Part shown: positions 34,468 to 42,853 of the stretch, in pieces
Position numbering within the stretch: position 1 is the stretch's first letter
How the letters are laid out: the number at the start of each line of letters is the position of its first letter
DNA from: Allobosea sp. Leaf344
GTDB lineage: Bacteria > Pseudomonadota > Alphaproteobacteria > Rhizobiales > Beijerinckiaceae
Length of the DNA: 64,000 nt
NCBI RefSeq assembly: GCF_001426225.1
Contig: NZ_LMRT01000009.1
Span: forward strand, 309,594 to 373,593
Direction of reading: 5' to 3'
Translations under genes and position numbers: made by a program
The notes under the pieces: generated by a model
Told to the model about the DNA's origin: nothing
What the model saw: the letters and a program-made list of their open reading frames with translations, nothing else
The model's database searches: none

Positions 34468-35621
34468 GCCGGCCTGCCCTCGCGCCCGGCCCCGATCATC
34501 GCGAAACCCTCGGCCAGGATGCGGCAGGCGGAGTCGCGCATCCGCGCGCTGCGGACATGGTCGGCGGCGGCCTGCCCCATCCGCGCCCGCAGCGCCGGGT
34601 CGCCCAGCAGCCGGTCGAGCGCCGCCGCCAAAGCTCGCTCGTCCCGCTCCGGCGCGAGAAGCCCGGTTTCGCCCGGCAGGAGCGTCTCCGGCACGCCGCC
34701 GCTGGCGAAAGCCAGCACCGGAAGCCCGGCCGCCTGGGCCTCGAGATAGACCAGGCCATAGGCCTCGCCGAGACCGGGCCAGATGAAGAGGTCGTGCTGC
34801 GCCAGCGCCTCGGCCACCGCCTCATGCGGCAGCGCCCCGCGCCAGTCGATCCGCGCCGGCGGGATCGCCTGGAAGGCGCGCTGCACCGCCTCCCGCTCGG
34901 GGCCGTCGCCGATGATCGTCAGGCTCCACTCATGCCGCAGCGCGCCGGCGAGCACCCGGCCGAGCGCCTGGTAGCTGTCCAGCTTGACGCCCGGGCGCAT
35001 CATCGCGACGCAGATCAGGCGCGGCGGCGTATCGGGCGACGCGGCGCGGCGCATCGGCCCGGCCTCCAGGATGAAGGGCGGAAAGGCCAGCAGGCGCGCC
35101 TTCGGCCCGAGATGGGGCGCGATCCCCTGCCGGTCGCGCTCGGTGAAGCAGAGATGCAGATCGGCGGCGGCGAAGCCCGCCCGGGCCATGGCGACGTGCC
35201 GGGCCCAGGGTCCCGCGGCGCGGCCCTCGGAATCGCTGGCCTCGGCGACGACATAGGGAATCTTCAGAACGCGCGCGACCTGAGGGCCGAGCAGATCGGG
35301 CGCCTTGTAATAGCTGTGATAGGTGAACCAGAGCTGCGGCCGGGCCGCGCCGGCCCGCCATTGCGCTTCGAGCTCCGCCAGCCGCTGCCGCGCCTCCGCC
35401 AGCCGCTCGTCCAGCAGCGCGGGCGCCGGCTCGCGCAGATAGGAGCGCGCCTGCGACACCGGCTCCACCCTGTGGCCCAGCGCCGCCAGCGCGGCCGCGA
35501 TCTGCCGCGCCATCAGCCGGTCCCCGGAGATGCGCCCGTCATCGAACAGGTTCAGCGGCGTGTGAAAGGCGATCTGCAGGGGTCGGTATCCCGCGCCGTC
35601 AGCGATAGGGGTCGGCGGCAT
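34464..35621 (-). CDS. GT4-family glycosyltransferase
   Basis: 385 residues with the GT-B fold. The acceptor domain starts LQIAFHTPLNLFDDGRISGD. The donor domain has the EX7E motif in GLGEAYGLVYLEAQAAGLP and the nucleotide-binding FASGGVPETLL. It transfers a sugar from a nucleotide donor; donor and acceptor are unknown. Its ATG lies inside the end of the ABC permease gene (23-base overlap), joining transport and glycan genes in one transcript. Confidence 0.88.
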   Translation of the reverse strand: MPPTPIADGAGYRPLQIAFHTPLNLFDDGRISGDRLMARQIAAALAALGHRVEPVSQARSYLREPAPALLDERLAEARQRLAELEAQWRAGAARPQLWFTYHSYYKAPDLLGPQVARVLKIPYVVAEASDSEGRAAGPWARHVAMARAGFAAADLHLCFTERDRQGIAPHLGPKARLLAFPPFILEAGPMRRAASPDTPPRLICVAMMRPGVKLDSYQALGRVLAGALRHEWSLTIIGDGPEREAVQRAFQAIPPARIDWRGALPHEAVAEALAQHDLFIWPGLGEAYGLVYLEAQAAGLPVLAFASGGVPETLLPGETGLLAPERDERALAAALDRLLGDPALRARMGQAAADHVRSARMRDSACRILAEGFAMIGAGREGRPA

Positions 35622-36801
35622 CCCGCAGCCCGTCGCCCAGGAAATTGAAGGCGAGGATGATCAAGATGACCGGCACCACCGGATAGAGCAGCCAGGGGTA
35701 GAGCGCCACCACATTGACGTTCTGCGCCTCGTTCAGCATCACGCCCCAGCTGGTGATCGGCGGGCGCAGGCCGAGCCCGAGGAAGCTCAGCGCCGTCTCG
35801 CCCAGAATGGTCTTGGGGATGGTGATGGTGGCGGAGGCGATGAGGTGGCTCATGAAGCCGGGCACCAGATGCAGCCCGATGATCCGTGCCGGCTTCGCCC
35901 CCATCAGCTGCGCCGCGACGACGTAATCCTCTTCGCGCAGCGAGAGCAGCTTGGAGCGCACCGCCCTGGCGAGGCCTGTCCAATCCATCAGGCCGAGGAT
36001 GACCGTGATCCCGAAATAGACCAGCAGCGGGCTCCAGGAGGGCGGCATGATCGACGCCAGCGCCAGCCATAGCGGGATATGCGGCAGCGACTGCACGATC
36101 TCGATGACCCGCTGCACGACCAGATCGACCTTGCCGCCGTAATAGCCGGCTATGCCGCCGATGATGATGCCGAGCACGAAGGAGACCGCGACGCCCATCA
36201 GCCCGATCGAGAGCGAGATGCGCCCGCCATAGAGGATGCGGGAGAGCATGTCTCGCCCGAGCCGGTCGGTGCCGAGCAGGAACAGCGTGCCGCCCTCCGC
36301 CGGGCAGACCAGATGCAGATTGCCGGGGACCAGCCGCCAGAACTCATAGGGCTCGCCGCGGCAGAAGAAGCGCAGCCGCTGCGGCTGCGTCCGGTCGACA
36401 TCATATTCGCGCTTCAAATTCTCCATGTTGATGCGCTGCGCATAGGGGTAGACGAAGGGGCCGATGAAGCTGCCTTCGTGGAAGAGGTGAACCTCCTGGC
36501 GCGGCGCGCGGATGAAATCGGTGTTGCGCGTGGTGTAATGGTACGGGGCCAGGAACTCGGCGATGATCACCATGGCATAGATCGTCAGGATGACGACGCC
36601 CGAGATCACCGCCAGCTTGTGCCGGCGGAATTTCCACCACATCAGCCGTGTCTGGGAGGCGAGATAGACGCGCTCCTGCTCCGGCGTCATCGCCTCCGTC
36701 GCATAGGGCTCGAAGGGCGCGGTCGAGGCGGTGTGCGGCAGCGGCGCGCCGTCTTGCGGAAGGCCCGGCTGCCGGCCCGCGCTGTCGAGGGTCCGGTTCA
36801 C
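35599..36801 (-). CDS. Peptide-type ABC transporter permease (OppC/YejE-like)
   Basis: 400 residues. A cytoplasmic leader precedes TM1 (about 67-87). A roughly 110-residue periplasmic insert follows, then the GTDRLGRDMLSRILYGGRIS segment and five further helices with the EAA loop (AAQLMGAKPARIIGLHLVPG). The long first loop is as in YejE-type permeases. Start is GTG overlapping the OppB-like stop by four bases (GTGA). Confidence 0.93.
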   Translation of the reverse strand: MNRTLDSAGRQPGLPQDGAPLPHTASTAPFEPYATEAMTPEQERVYLASQTRLMWWKFRRHKLAVISGVVILTIYAMVIIAEFLAPYHYTTRNTDFIRAPRQEVHLFHEGSFIGPFVYPYAQRINMENLKREYDVDRTQPQRLRFFCRGEPYEFWRLVPGNLHLVCPAEGGTLFLLGTDRLGRDMLSRILYGGRISLSIGLMGVAVSFVLGIIIGGIAGYYGGKVDLVVQRVIEIVQSLPHIPLWLALASIMPPSWSPLLVYFGITVILGLMDWTGLARAVRSKLLSLREEDYVVAAQLMGAKPARIIGLHLVPGFMSHLIASATITIPKTILGETALSFLGLGLRPPITSWGVMLNEAQNVNVVALYPWLLYPVVPVILIILAFNFLGDGLRDAADPYR

Positions 36802-37799
36802 TTGGTCGCGGCTCCCTGCAGGCGGATGCGAGGATCCAGGATCGCCAGCGCGATATCGGAGACCAGCACGCCGATCACCGTCAGGAAGGACAGGAACATC
36901 AGGAAGGAGCCGGCGAGATACATGTCCTGCGCCTGCAGCGCCCGGATCAGCAGCGGCCCCGTGGTCTGCAGCGACAGGACGATCGCGACGATCTCCGCGC
37001 CCGAGACGATGGAGGGCAGGATGTCGCCAATGTCGGAGACGAAGAAATTGAGCGACATGCGCAGCGGGTATTTGCGCAGCGCCTTGCCCGGCGGCAGGCC
37101 CTTGGCGCGGGCGGTGACGTAATATTGCTTCTGCAGCTCGTCGAGGAGATTGGCGCGCACAGCCCGGATCATCCCGGCCGTGCCCCCGGCCCCGATGATG
37201 ATCACCGGGATCCAGAGATGTTCGAGGATCGAGGTGAACTTCGCCCAGCTCATCGGCTGGTTGAGATATTGCGGATCGACCAGGCCGCCGATCGAGGTGC
37301 CGAACCAGACATTGGCGAAATACATGAAGACCAGCGCCAGCAGGAAATGCGGCACCGCGAGCCCGATCAGCCCGAGGAAGGTCAGCCCGTAATCGCCCCA
37401 GCTATACTGATGCGTGGCGGAATAGATGCCGATCGGGAAAGCCACCACCCAGGTGAAGATGATGGTGACGAAGGAGACCAGCATGGTCAGGAAAAGCCGG
37501 TCGCCCACGATATCCCGCACCGGGCGCTGATATTCGAAGGAATACCCCATATCGCCCTGGAGCAGCCCCGCCACCCAGTGGAAATAGCGCTCCACCGGCG
37601 GCTTGTCGAAGCCGTATTCGCGCTTCAGGAACTCGATGCGCGACAGATCGGCCTTCTCGCCCTGCGCCTGCATCTCGGCGGCGAGCGTCTCGAAATAATC
37701 GCCTTCCGGCAGGTTGATCACGGTGAAGATCAGCGCGCTGGTGACGAACAGCGTCGGGATCATCACCAGAATGCGCTTGAGGATATATTGCAGCAGCAC
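36798..37799 (-). CDS. Peptide-type ABC transporter permease (OppB/YejB-like)
   Basis: 333 residues from the GTG at 37799 (MLLQYILKRILVMIPTLFVT), preceded by AAGG at 9 bases. Six transmembrane helices; family landmarks FLKREYGFDKPPVERYFHWV, GDMGYSF and the EAA loop (ARAKGLPPGKALRKYPLR). It pairs with the OppC-like permease. The frame is open to 38042 but the extra sequence is only the shadow of the binding-protein gene. Confidence 0.92.
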   Translation of the reverse strand: MLLQYILKRILVMIPTLFVTSALIFTVINLPEGDYFETLAAEMQAQGEKADLSRIEFLKREYGFDKPPVERYFHWVAGLLQGDMGYSFEYQRPVRDIVGDRLFLTMLVSFVTIIFTWVVAFPIGIYSATHQYSWGDYGLTFLGLIGLAVPHFLLALVFMYFANVWFGTSIGGLVDPQYLNQPMSWAKFTSILEHLWIPVIIIGAGGTAGMIRAVRANLLDELQKQYYVTARAKGLPPGKALRKYPLRMSLNFFVSDIGDILPSIVSGAEIVAIVLSLQTTGPLLIRALQAQDMYLAGSFLMFLSFLTVIGVLVSDIALAILDPRIRLQGAATK

Positions 37800-37804
37800 C
37801 GGGT

Positions 37805-39754
37805 TCAGACCTTTGCCTGTTCGGTGTCGAACCAGAACGTATCCGGCATGTAGCGGCCGAAGAAGGCGCCGGGCTCGAAGCTGTAGAGGCCCCGCTCGGG
37901 GACGTTGCGCAGCGTCTGCGCGACCACGACCGGCTGCAGCGTGCCGTTGATCAGTCCGATCGTGTAGAGCTGCTCGGCATTGATCGTCAGCATGCGGCGC
38001 CAGATCGCCCGGCGCTGCTCCCGCGTTTCGCTCCTGCGCCACTCCTTGTAGAGCCGGACCAGCTCCTCGGCGCCCGGCATGTCCGGCTCCTCGCCCTCGC
38101 GCCCGCCGGTTTCGAGAAACTGGCCCCAGCGCGGCCAGTTGAACTGCGAGCCGGAGGTCGGGGCGAGCGCATTGGGCTCCATGTCGGAGGAGACCAGGGC
38201 GTTGTCCATGCCCGACCAGGCCGACATGATCGTCTGCCCGGCCATGATCCGCCGGCGGAACACGTCGCGCTGGGTGGAGCGCGGATAGATCTTCACCCCG
38301 ACCTCGATCAGATCCTGCTTCACGAGGTCGAGGATGTCGGTCTCCTCGGTGCTCTCGCCCGCCGTCTCGACGGTGAATTCCAGCCTGCGCCCATCCGCGA
38401 GCAGGCGCACGCCCTCGCGGTCGCGCTTCGTCAGGCCGATCTCGTCGAGCAGGCGGTTGGCGAGATCCTTGTCGTGCTGCGTCCAGAGCTGCGCCAGCGT
38501 CGCATCATAGAGCGGGCTTTCCGGCAGCGCCGTATTGCCGCTGGTCTTGGCCAGGCCGAAGAAGATGACCTTGTTGATGTCCTCGCGGTTGACCGCCACC
38601 GACAGGGCCCGCCTGTAGCGGACATCGCGGTTCAGGGCGCGCCAGACCGGGTCGATGACGTTCAGATTCGGCATCAGCGCGAAGGAGGACCCCTCGGCCC
38701 GCTTCCACAGCTTCACCTCGAATTTCATCCGCCGCGAGGCATCCTTCAGGAAGGTGTAGTTGTCGAAGCGGATATAGCGCGCCTGCAGATCGCTTTCCCC
38801 GGCCGCCGCCTTCGCCGGAATCAGCGAGGCGGTGCCGATCGTCAGCGTCGCCTCGTCGATATAGGGCAATTGCCGGCCCTGCTGGTCGATGCGGTGGTAA
38901 TAGGGGTTGCGGACGAAGGTGAAGCGTTCGGCCGGCAGCGGCGTCGTATTGCGCCACGGGTCGAGCGTCGGCAGGTCCGGGTTCTCCGGCCGGTACATCC
39001 GCGACATCCGCTCGTGCAGCGAACCCCAATCCTTGACGCGGGCGGTCTTGACCCTGGCCTGCAGGGTCACCTTGTCGGCATAGCGCTCATGGAACTGGCG
39101 CAGATAGCCCGAGGGCATGCAGATATAGGTCGGCTGCGCATCGGCCAGCGCCGGCAGGAAGACCGGGTTCGGCTCGGCCCAGCTATAGCGCAGCTCGGTC
39201 GGCGACAGCACCTCGAAGACCGGCGGCTTGCCCGCGGCGAGCAGCGCCTGCGGCGGCCCGCCCGGCGAGAGCCGCGGGTTGTTGGCGACATCCTCCCACC
39301 AATAGCGGAAATCCTCGCTGGTGAAGGGCGCGCCATCGGACCAGCGATGCCCTTCGCGCAGGGTCAGCGTGAAGATCCGGCCATCTCTCTCCTCGACCTT
39401 TTCCAGCACGTCCGGCGCGAGGTCGAGATTGGCGTCGTAGCCGACGAGCCTGGTATAGCCGTAGAGCGTCATCATCCGGATGTCGCGCTGGTCGCCCATC
39501 AGCATGCGCAACGTGCCGCCATGGCGTCCGGGCTCGCGGTCCGGGCCGGAGACGGTGACGATGCGCGGGCGCAGCGGCACGCGCATATCGACGAGCGGCA
39601 GCCGACCCGCCTCGACATCGGCCTTGAAATAGGGGCTGTCGATCAGGAAATCCGGCCGGTCCTGCGCCTGCGCGCCGCGCGGCAAGGCGGCCCCCGCGAG
39701 CAAAGCGGCCGATCCCGTCCTCAGCAGATGGCGGCGCGTCAGTCCGTCCCTCAT
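37805..39754 (-). CDS. Peptide-type ABC transporter substrate-binding protein (family 5)
   Basis: 649 residues. A twin-arginine-type leader (LTRRHLLRTGSAALLAG) ends near AQAQD at about 31. The mature part is a large SBP family 5 protein (HGGTLRMLMGD; DLAPDVLEKVEERDGRIFTLTLREG; DVRYRRALSVAVNREDIN). YejA-like size suggests long or unusual peptides. GGGAGC lies 8 bases before the ATG, which overlaps the ATPase stop (ATGA). It is second in the operon ATPase - binding protein - permeases. Confidence 0.93.
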   Translation of the reverse strand: MRDGLTRRHLLRTGSAALLAGAALPRGAQAQDRPDFLIDSPYFKADVEAGRLPLVDMRVPLRPRIVTVSGPDREPGRHGGTLRMLMGDQRDIRMMTLYGYTRLVGYDANLDLAPDVLEKVEERDGRIFTLTLREGHRWSDGAPFTSEDFRYWWEDVANNPRLSPGGPPQALLAAGKPPVFEVLSPTELRYSWAEPNPVFLPALADAQPTYICMPSGYLRQFHERYADKVTLQARVKTARVKDWGSLHERMSRMYRPENPDLPTLDPWRNTTPLPAERFTFVRNPYYHRIDQQGRQLPYIDEATLTIGTASLIPAKAAAGESDLQARYIRFDNYTFLKDASRRMKFEVKLWKRAEGSSFALMPNLNVIDPVWRALNRDVRYRRALSVAVNREDINKVIFFGLAKTSGNTALPESPLYDATLAQLWTQHDKDLANRLLDEIGLTKRDREGVRLLADGRRLEFTVETAGESTEETDILDLVKQDLIEVGVKIYPRSTQRDVFRRRIMAGQTIMSAWSGMDNALVSSDMEPNALAPTSGSQFNWPRWGQFLETGGREGEEPDMPGAEELVRLYKEWRRSETREQRRAIWRRMLTINAEQLYTIGLINGTLQPVVVAQTLRNVPERGLYSFEPGAFFGRYMPDTFWFDTEQAKV

Positions 39755-41622
39755 CAGGCCAGCTCCCTGAGATCGGCGCCGCTCTGCGCCAGCACGTAAT
39801 GCCCATCCCCCAGCGGCTGATGGGCCAGCGCCGGCCCGCCGGGCTGCTCGCGGAATTCCGGCTGCCAATGCCGCGAATCCGAGGCGCCCCCGGGCGCCAC
39901 CAGCTTGAAGTCGAGCTTCCGGTCGAGATCGGCGAAGGGCACCGATTTCAGCAACGCCTGGGTGTAGGGATGCACCGGCCTCGAAAACAGCGCGTGGCGC
40001 GGGGCGATCTCGACGATCCGGCCATTGGCCATCACGGCGATGCGGTCGGCCATGTAGTTCACCACCGCGAGGTTGTGGGAGATGAACAGGAAGGTCAAGC
40101 CGCGCTCGGCCTGCAGGTCCTTGAGCAGGTTGAGGATCTGCGCCTGCACCGAGACGTCCAGCGCCGAGACCGGCTCGTCGCAGATGATCAGCTCCGGATC
40201 GAGCGCGAGCGCGCGGGCGATGCCGATGCGCTGGCGCTGCCCGCCCGAGAAGGAATGCGGATAGCGGTTCAGGAAGCGCGGATCGAGCCCGACATCCTCC
40301 ATCAGCGCGCGGACCCGCTCGCTCTGCTCCGCCGCATTGCCGCGCTCATGGATGACCAGCGGCTCGCGCAGGATGTTCTGGACCGTCATCCGCGGCGACA
40401 GCGACGAGACCGGATCCTGGAAGATCATCTGCACCCGCGGCCGGAAGCGGCGCAGCGCCTCGCCCTCCAGCGCGGTGATGTCGACGCGCTCCTCGCCGTC
40501 GTCGAAGACGATCTCGCCGCTATCGGGCGTGACCGCCCGCATGATGATCTTGCTGACGGTGGTCTTGCCGCAGCCGCTCTCGCCGACCAGCCCCAGGCAT
40601 TCGCCGCGGCGGATGTCGAAGCCGACATCGTCTACGGCCTGGACCACGGCGAGCGTGCCCTTCCCGAAGAATTTGCGGGAGCCGGTAACATAGGCCTTGC
40701 TGAGATTGCGGACGCTGAGCAGCGGCGCCGCATCGGGCAGGACCTGGCGCGGCGCCACCACGGGGCGCGGCCGCGCCTCGCGCAGCGCCACCAGCCTTTC
40801 GCCCTCGGCCATGTCGAAATGCGGCGAGGCCTTGAGCAGCGCCTTGAGATAGGGGTGGCGAGGCCGCCTGAAAATGTCCTCGACCGGGCCGCTCTCGGTG
40901 ATCTCGCCGTGATAGATCACCACCACCTCGTCGGCCATGTTGGCGACGACGCCGAGGTCGTGCGTGATCAGCAGGATCGCCATGCCCATCTCGGCCTGGA
41001 GATCGCGCATCAGGTCGAGCACCTGCGCCTGGATGGTCACGTCGAGCGCCGTCGTCGGCTCGTCGGCGATCAGCAGCGCCGGCTGGCAGATCAGCGCCAT
41101 GGCGAGCATCGCGCGCTGGCGCAGCCCGCCGGACAGTTCGAACGGGTAGTAGCCGAAGGCGCGCACCGGATCCTTGAAGCCGACCCGGCCCAGCATCGTC
41201 TCGATCTGCGCCCTCGCCTGCTTGTGCGGCACGGGCCGGTGCAGCTGCAGCGCCTCCTCGATCTGGTTGCCGATCGTGTGCACCGGCGAGAGCGAGGACA
41301 TCGGCTCCTGGAAGATCATGCCGATCCGGCCGCCGCGCAGCGCCCGGATCTCGCGCCCTTCCGCCGGCAGCCTGGCGATATCGGTCCAGTCCTCCGGGCT
41401 CGCCGGGTCGCGGAACAGGATTTCGCCGCCGGTCACGCCGCCATTGCGCGGCAGCAGCCCCATGATCGCCTGGGAGATCACCGATTTGCCGGAGCCGGAT
41501 TCGCCGACCAGCGCCACGGTCTTGCCGGCCAGGACCCGCAGGCTGACGCCTTTCACGACCTCCCGCGCCAAACCATGGACGGTGAAGCCGATGCGAAGGT
41601 CGCTGATCCGCAGGATGTCCAT
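39754..41622 (-). CDS. Peptide-type ABC transporter, fused double ATPase (YejF-like)
   Basis: 622 residues with two complete ATPase domains in one chain. The first (about 1-270) has [24 protein letters not shown] and [12 protein letters not shown]. The second (about 310-575) has [24 protein letters not shown] and [12 protein letters not shown]. Each is followed by an oligopeptide-type C-terminal extension ([24 protein letters not shown]). It combines OppD and OppF roles, like YejF or GsiA. It is the first gene of the importer operon; unlike yejABEF, the ATPase comes before the binding protein. Confidence 0.94.
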   Translation of the reverse strand: MDILRISDLRIGFTVHGLAREVVKGVSLRVLAGKTVALVGESGSGKSVISQAIMGLLPRNGGVTGGEILFRDPASPEDWTDIARLPAEGREIRALRGGRIGMIFQEPMSSLSPVHTIGNQIEEALQLHRPVPHKQARAQIETMLGRVGFKDPVRAFGYYPFELSGGLRQRAMLAMALICQPALLIADEPTTALDVTIQAQVLDLMRDLQAEMGMAILLITHDLGVVANMADEVVVIYHGEITESGPVEDIFRRPRHPYLKALLKASPHFDMAEGERLVALREARPRPVVAPRQVLPDAAPLLSVRNLSKAYVTGSRKFFGKGTLAVVQAVDDVGFDIRRGECLGLVGESGCGKTTVSKIIMRAVTPDSGEIVFDDGEERVDITALEGEALRRFRPRVQMIFQDPVSSLSPRMTVQNILREPLVIHERGNAAEQSERVRALMEDVGLDPRFLNRYPHSFSGGQRQRIGIARALALDPELIICDEPVSALDVSVQAQILNLLKDLQAERGLTFLFISHNLAVVNYMADRIAVMANGRIVEIAPRHALFSRPVHPYTQALLKSVPFADLDRKLDFKLVAPGGASDSRHWQPEFREQPGGPALAHQPLGDGHYVLAQSGADLRELA

Positions 41623-41730
41623 CTCAGGGGCTAACGCTCATCCGATCGCGAGGTTTCCGGCAGTCTCGGCCAATTAGAGGATTTAAGCCGCGACCTGCCA
41701 ATGATCTATGACAAGCCGGCGACTGGCCAC

Positions 41731-42711
41731 TCATTCCTGCGGGCAGCGGCCGAGCCTGATGACGTCGGCGCAGCTGGGCCCGCGGCGGAAATCATCGAAG
41801 CTGACGCTCCACTGCCCGGGCGCGGGCGCCCGGTAGGGGCCGAATTTGAAATACTGGTTCTGGTCGAGCCCGGGGCCCTGATGCCCGATCTTGCCGGTGA
41901 CGGTGGCGACATGGATGCCCGCCGCCATGACCTCGATCTGCCCGCCGCCCTGCGGGCCGGGGCTCGAGCGGAAGACGAGGTCGATCCAGCCATCCCCCGC
42001 CTTGGGCAGATCGCCATGGCGCACCACGCGGATCGCCGGCGCACAGGCGTTGAAGTAATCCGGGTAGTCCTCGGCCCTGCTGCCCGCCTCGACCGCGACC
42101 AGCGCGCGTGTCTGCCGCGCCTTCGGCCGGTCCAGCACCCGTGCCTCCCCGGGCAGGCAGCCTTGCGGGCGCTCCTTCCCGCCGATCCTGTAGCTCTCCA
42201 CCCGGTCGGTCTCGACGGTGACGCCGAGCTTGCCGCGAAACAGCCGCAGCGCCAGGAAGGGCGAATAGTCGCCCTCCGCGCCCGGGATGATCTCGCGCTT
42301 CCACTGCGCCATCACATAGCGCTTGTCGTCCTGGGGAACCGGCGCGTCCAGGCGCATGGCGAAGCCATACCAGACGGTGCGGTCGTAGGGGGCGAGCACC
42401 TGCGGGCTTTCCCAGACCTCGGCGCGCTCGCTGCAGCCGGACTGCCCCTGCTTGCACAAAGGCCGCAGGGTCAGGGTGAGGACGCCCTCCCCGCTATGGG
42501 CGCCGCGCTTCTCGAAGGCGACGCGGCCGGCGCGCTGCTCGGCATTGTCCTTGTAGTAGAGCCCGCCTTCGCGGGAGAAGCGGCCGGCCTCGAAATCATC
42601 CCGCAGCACGAGATCGGCCGCGCCGGTCGTCGCGCCTGCGCCAGACAGAGCCGGCAGGACGAGCAGCGCGGCGAGGGTCGTCACGACGAGATGGCTTGCG
42701 AATAACGGCAT
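41731..42711 (-). CDS. Secreted polysaccharide-lyase-like protein
   Basis: 326 residues with a Sec signal peptide (cleaved around residue 25-30). The mature part fits the polysaccharide-lyase/heparin-lyase-I-like jelly-roll family: VWYGFAMRLD, VMAQWKREIIPG, and a C-terminal DQNQYFKFGPYRAP in which the FKxGxYR motif is typical. Six cysteines could form disulfides. Six of these residues cannot prove catalysis. GGAGGAA lies before the ATG at 42711. Its position next to glycan genes suggests trimming of a surface or foreign polysaccharide. Confidence 0.78.
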   Translation of the reverse strand: MPLFASHLVVTTLAALLVLPALSGAGATTGAADLVLRDDFEAGRFSREGGLYYKDNAEQRAGRVAFEKRGAHSGEGVLTLTLRPLCKQGQSGCSERAEVWESPQVLAPYDRTVWYGFAMRLDAPVPQDDKRYVMAQWKREIIPGAEGDYSPFLALRLFRGKLGVTVETDRVESYRIGGKERPQGCLPGEARVLDRPKARQTRALVAVEAGSRAEDYPDYFNACAPAIRVVRHGDLPKAGDGWIDLVFRSSPGPQGGGQIEVMAAGIHVATVTGKIGHQGPGLDQNQYFKFGPYRAPAPGQWSVSFDDFRRGPSCADVIRLGRCPQE

Positions 42712-42853
42712 CGGTTCCTCCGGCTCGTGCAATCGAACCATGGGCCGGGGAGCCGGGCAAGCGAGGGCCGGATTGCGCTGCAGCCGAAGCTGACACACAT
42801 ATAGCCGGCAAGCGCCCCGTCCCCGATGGTGGCGCAGCCGGACAGGATCGCCC

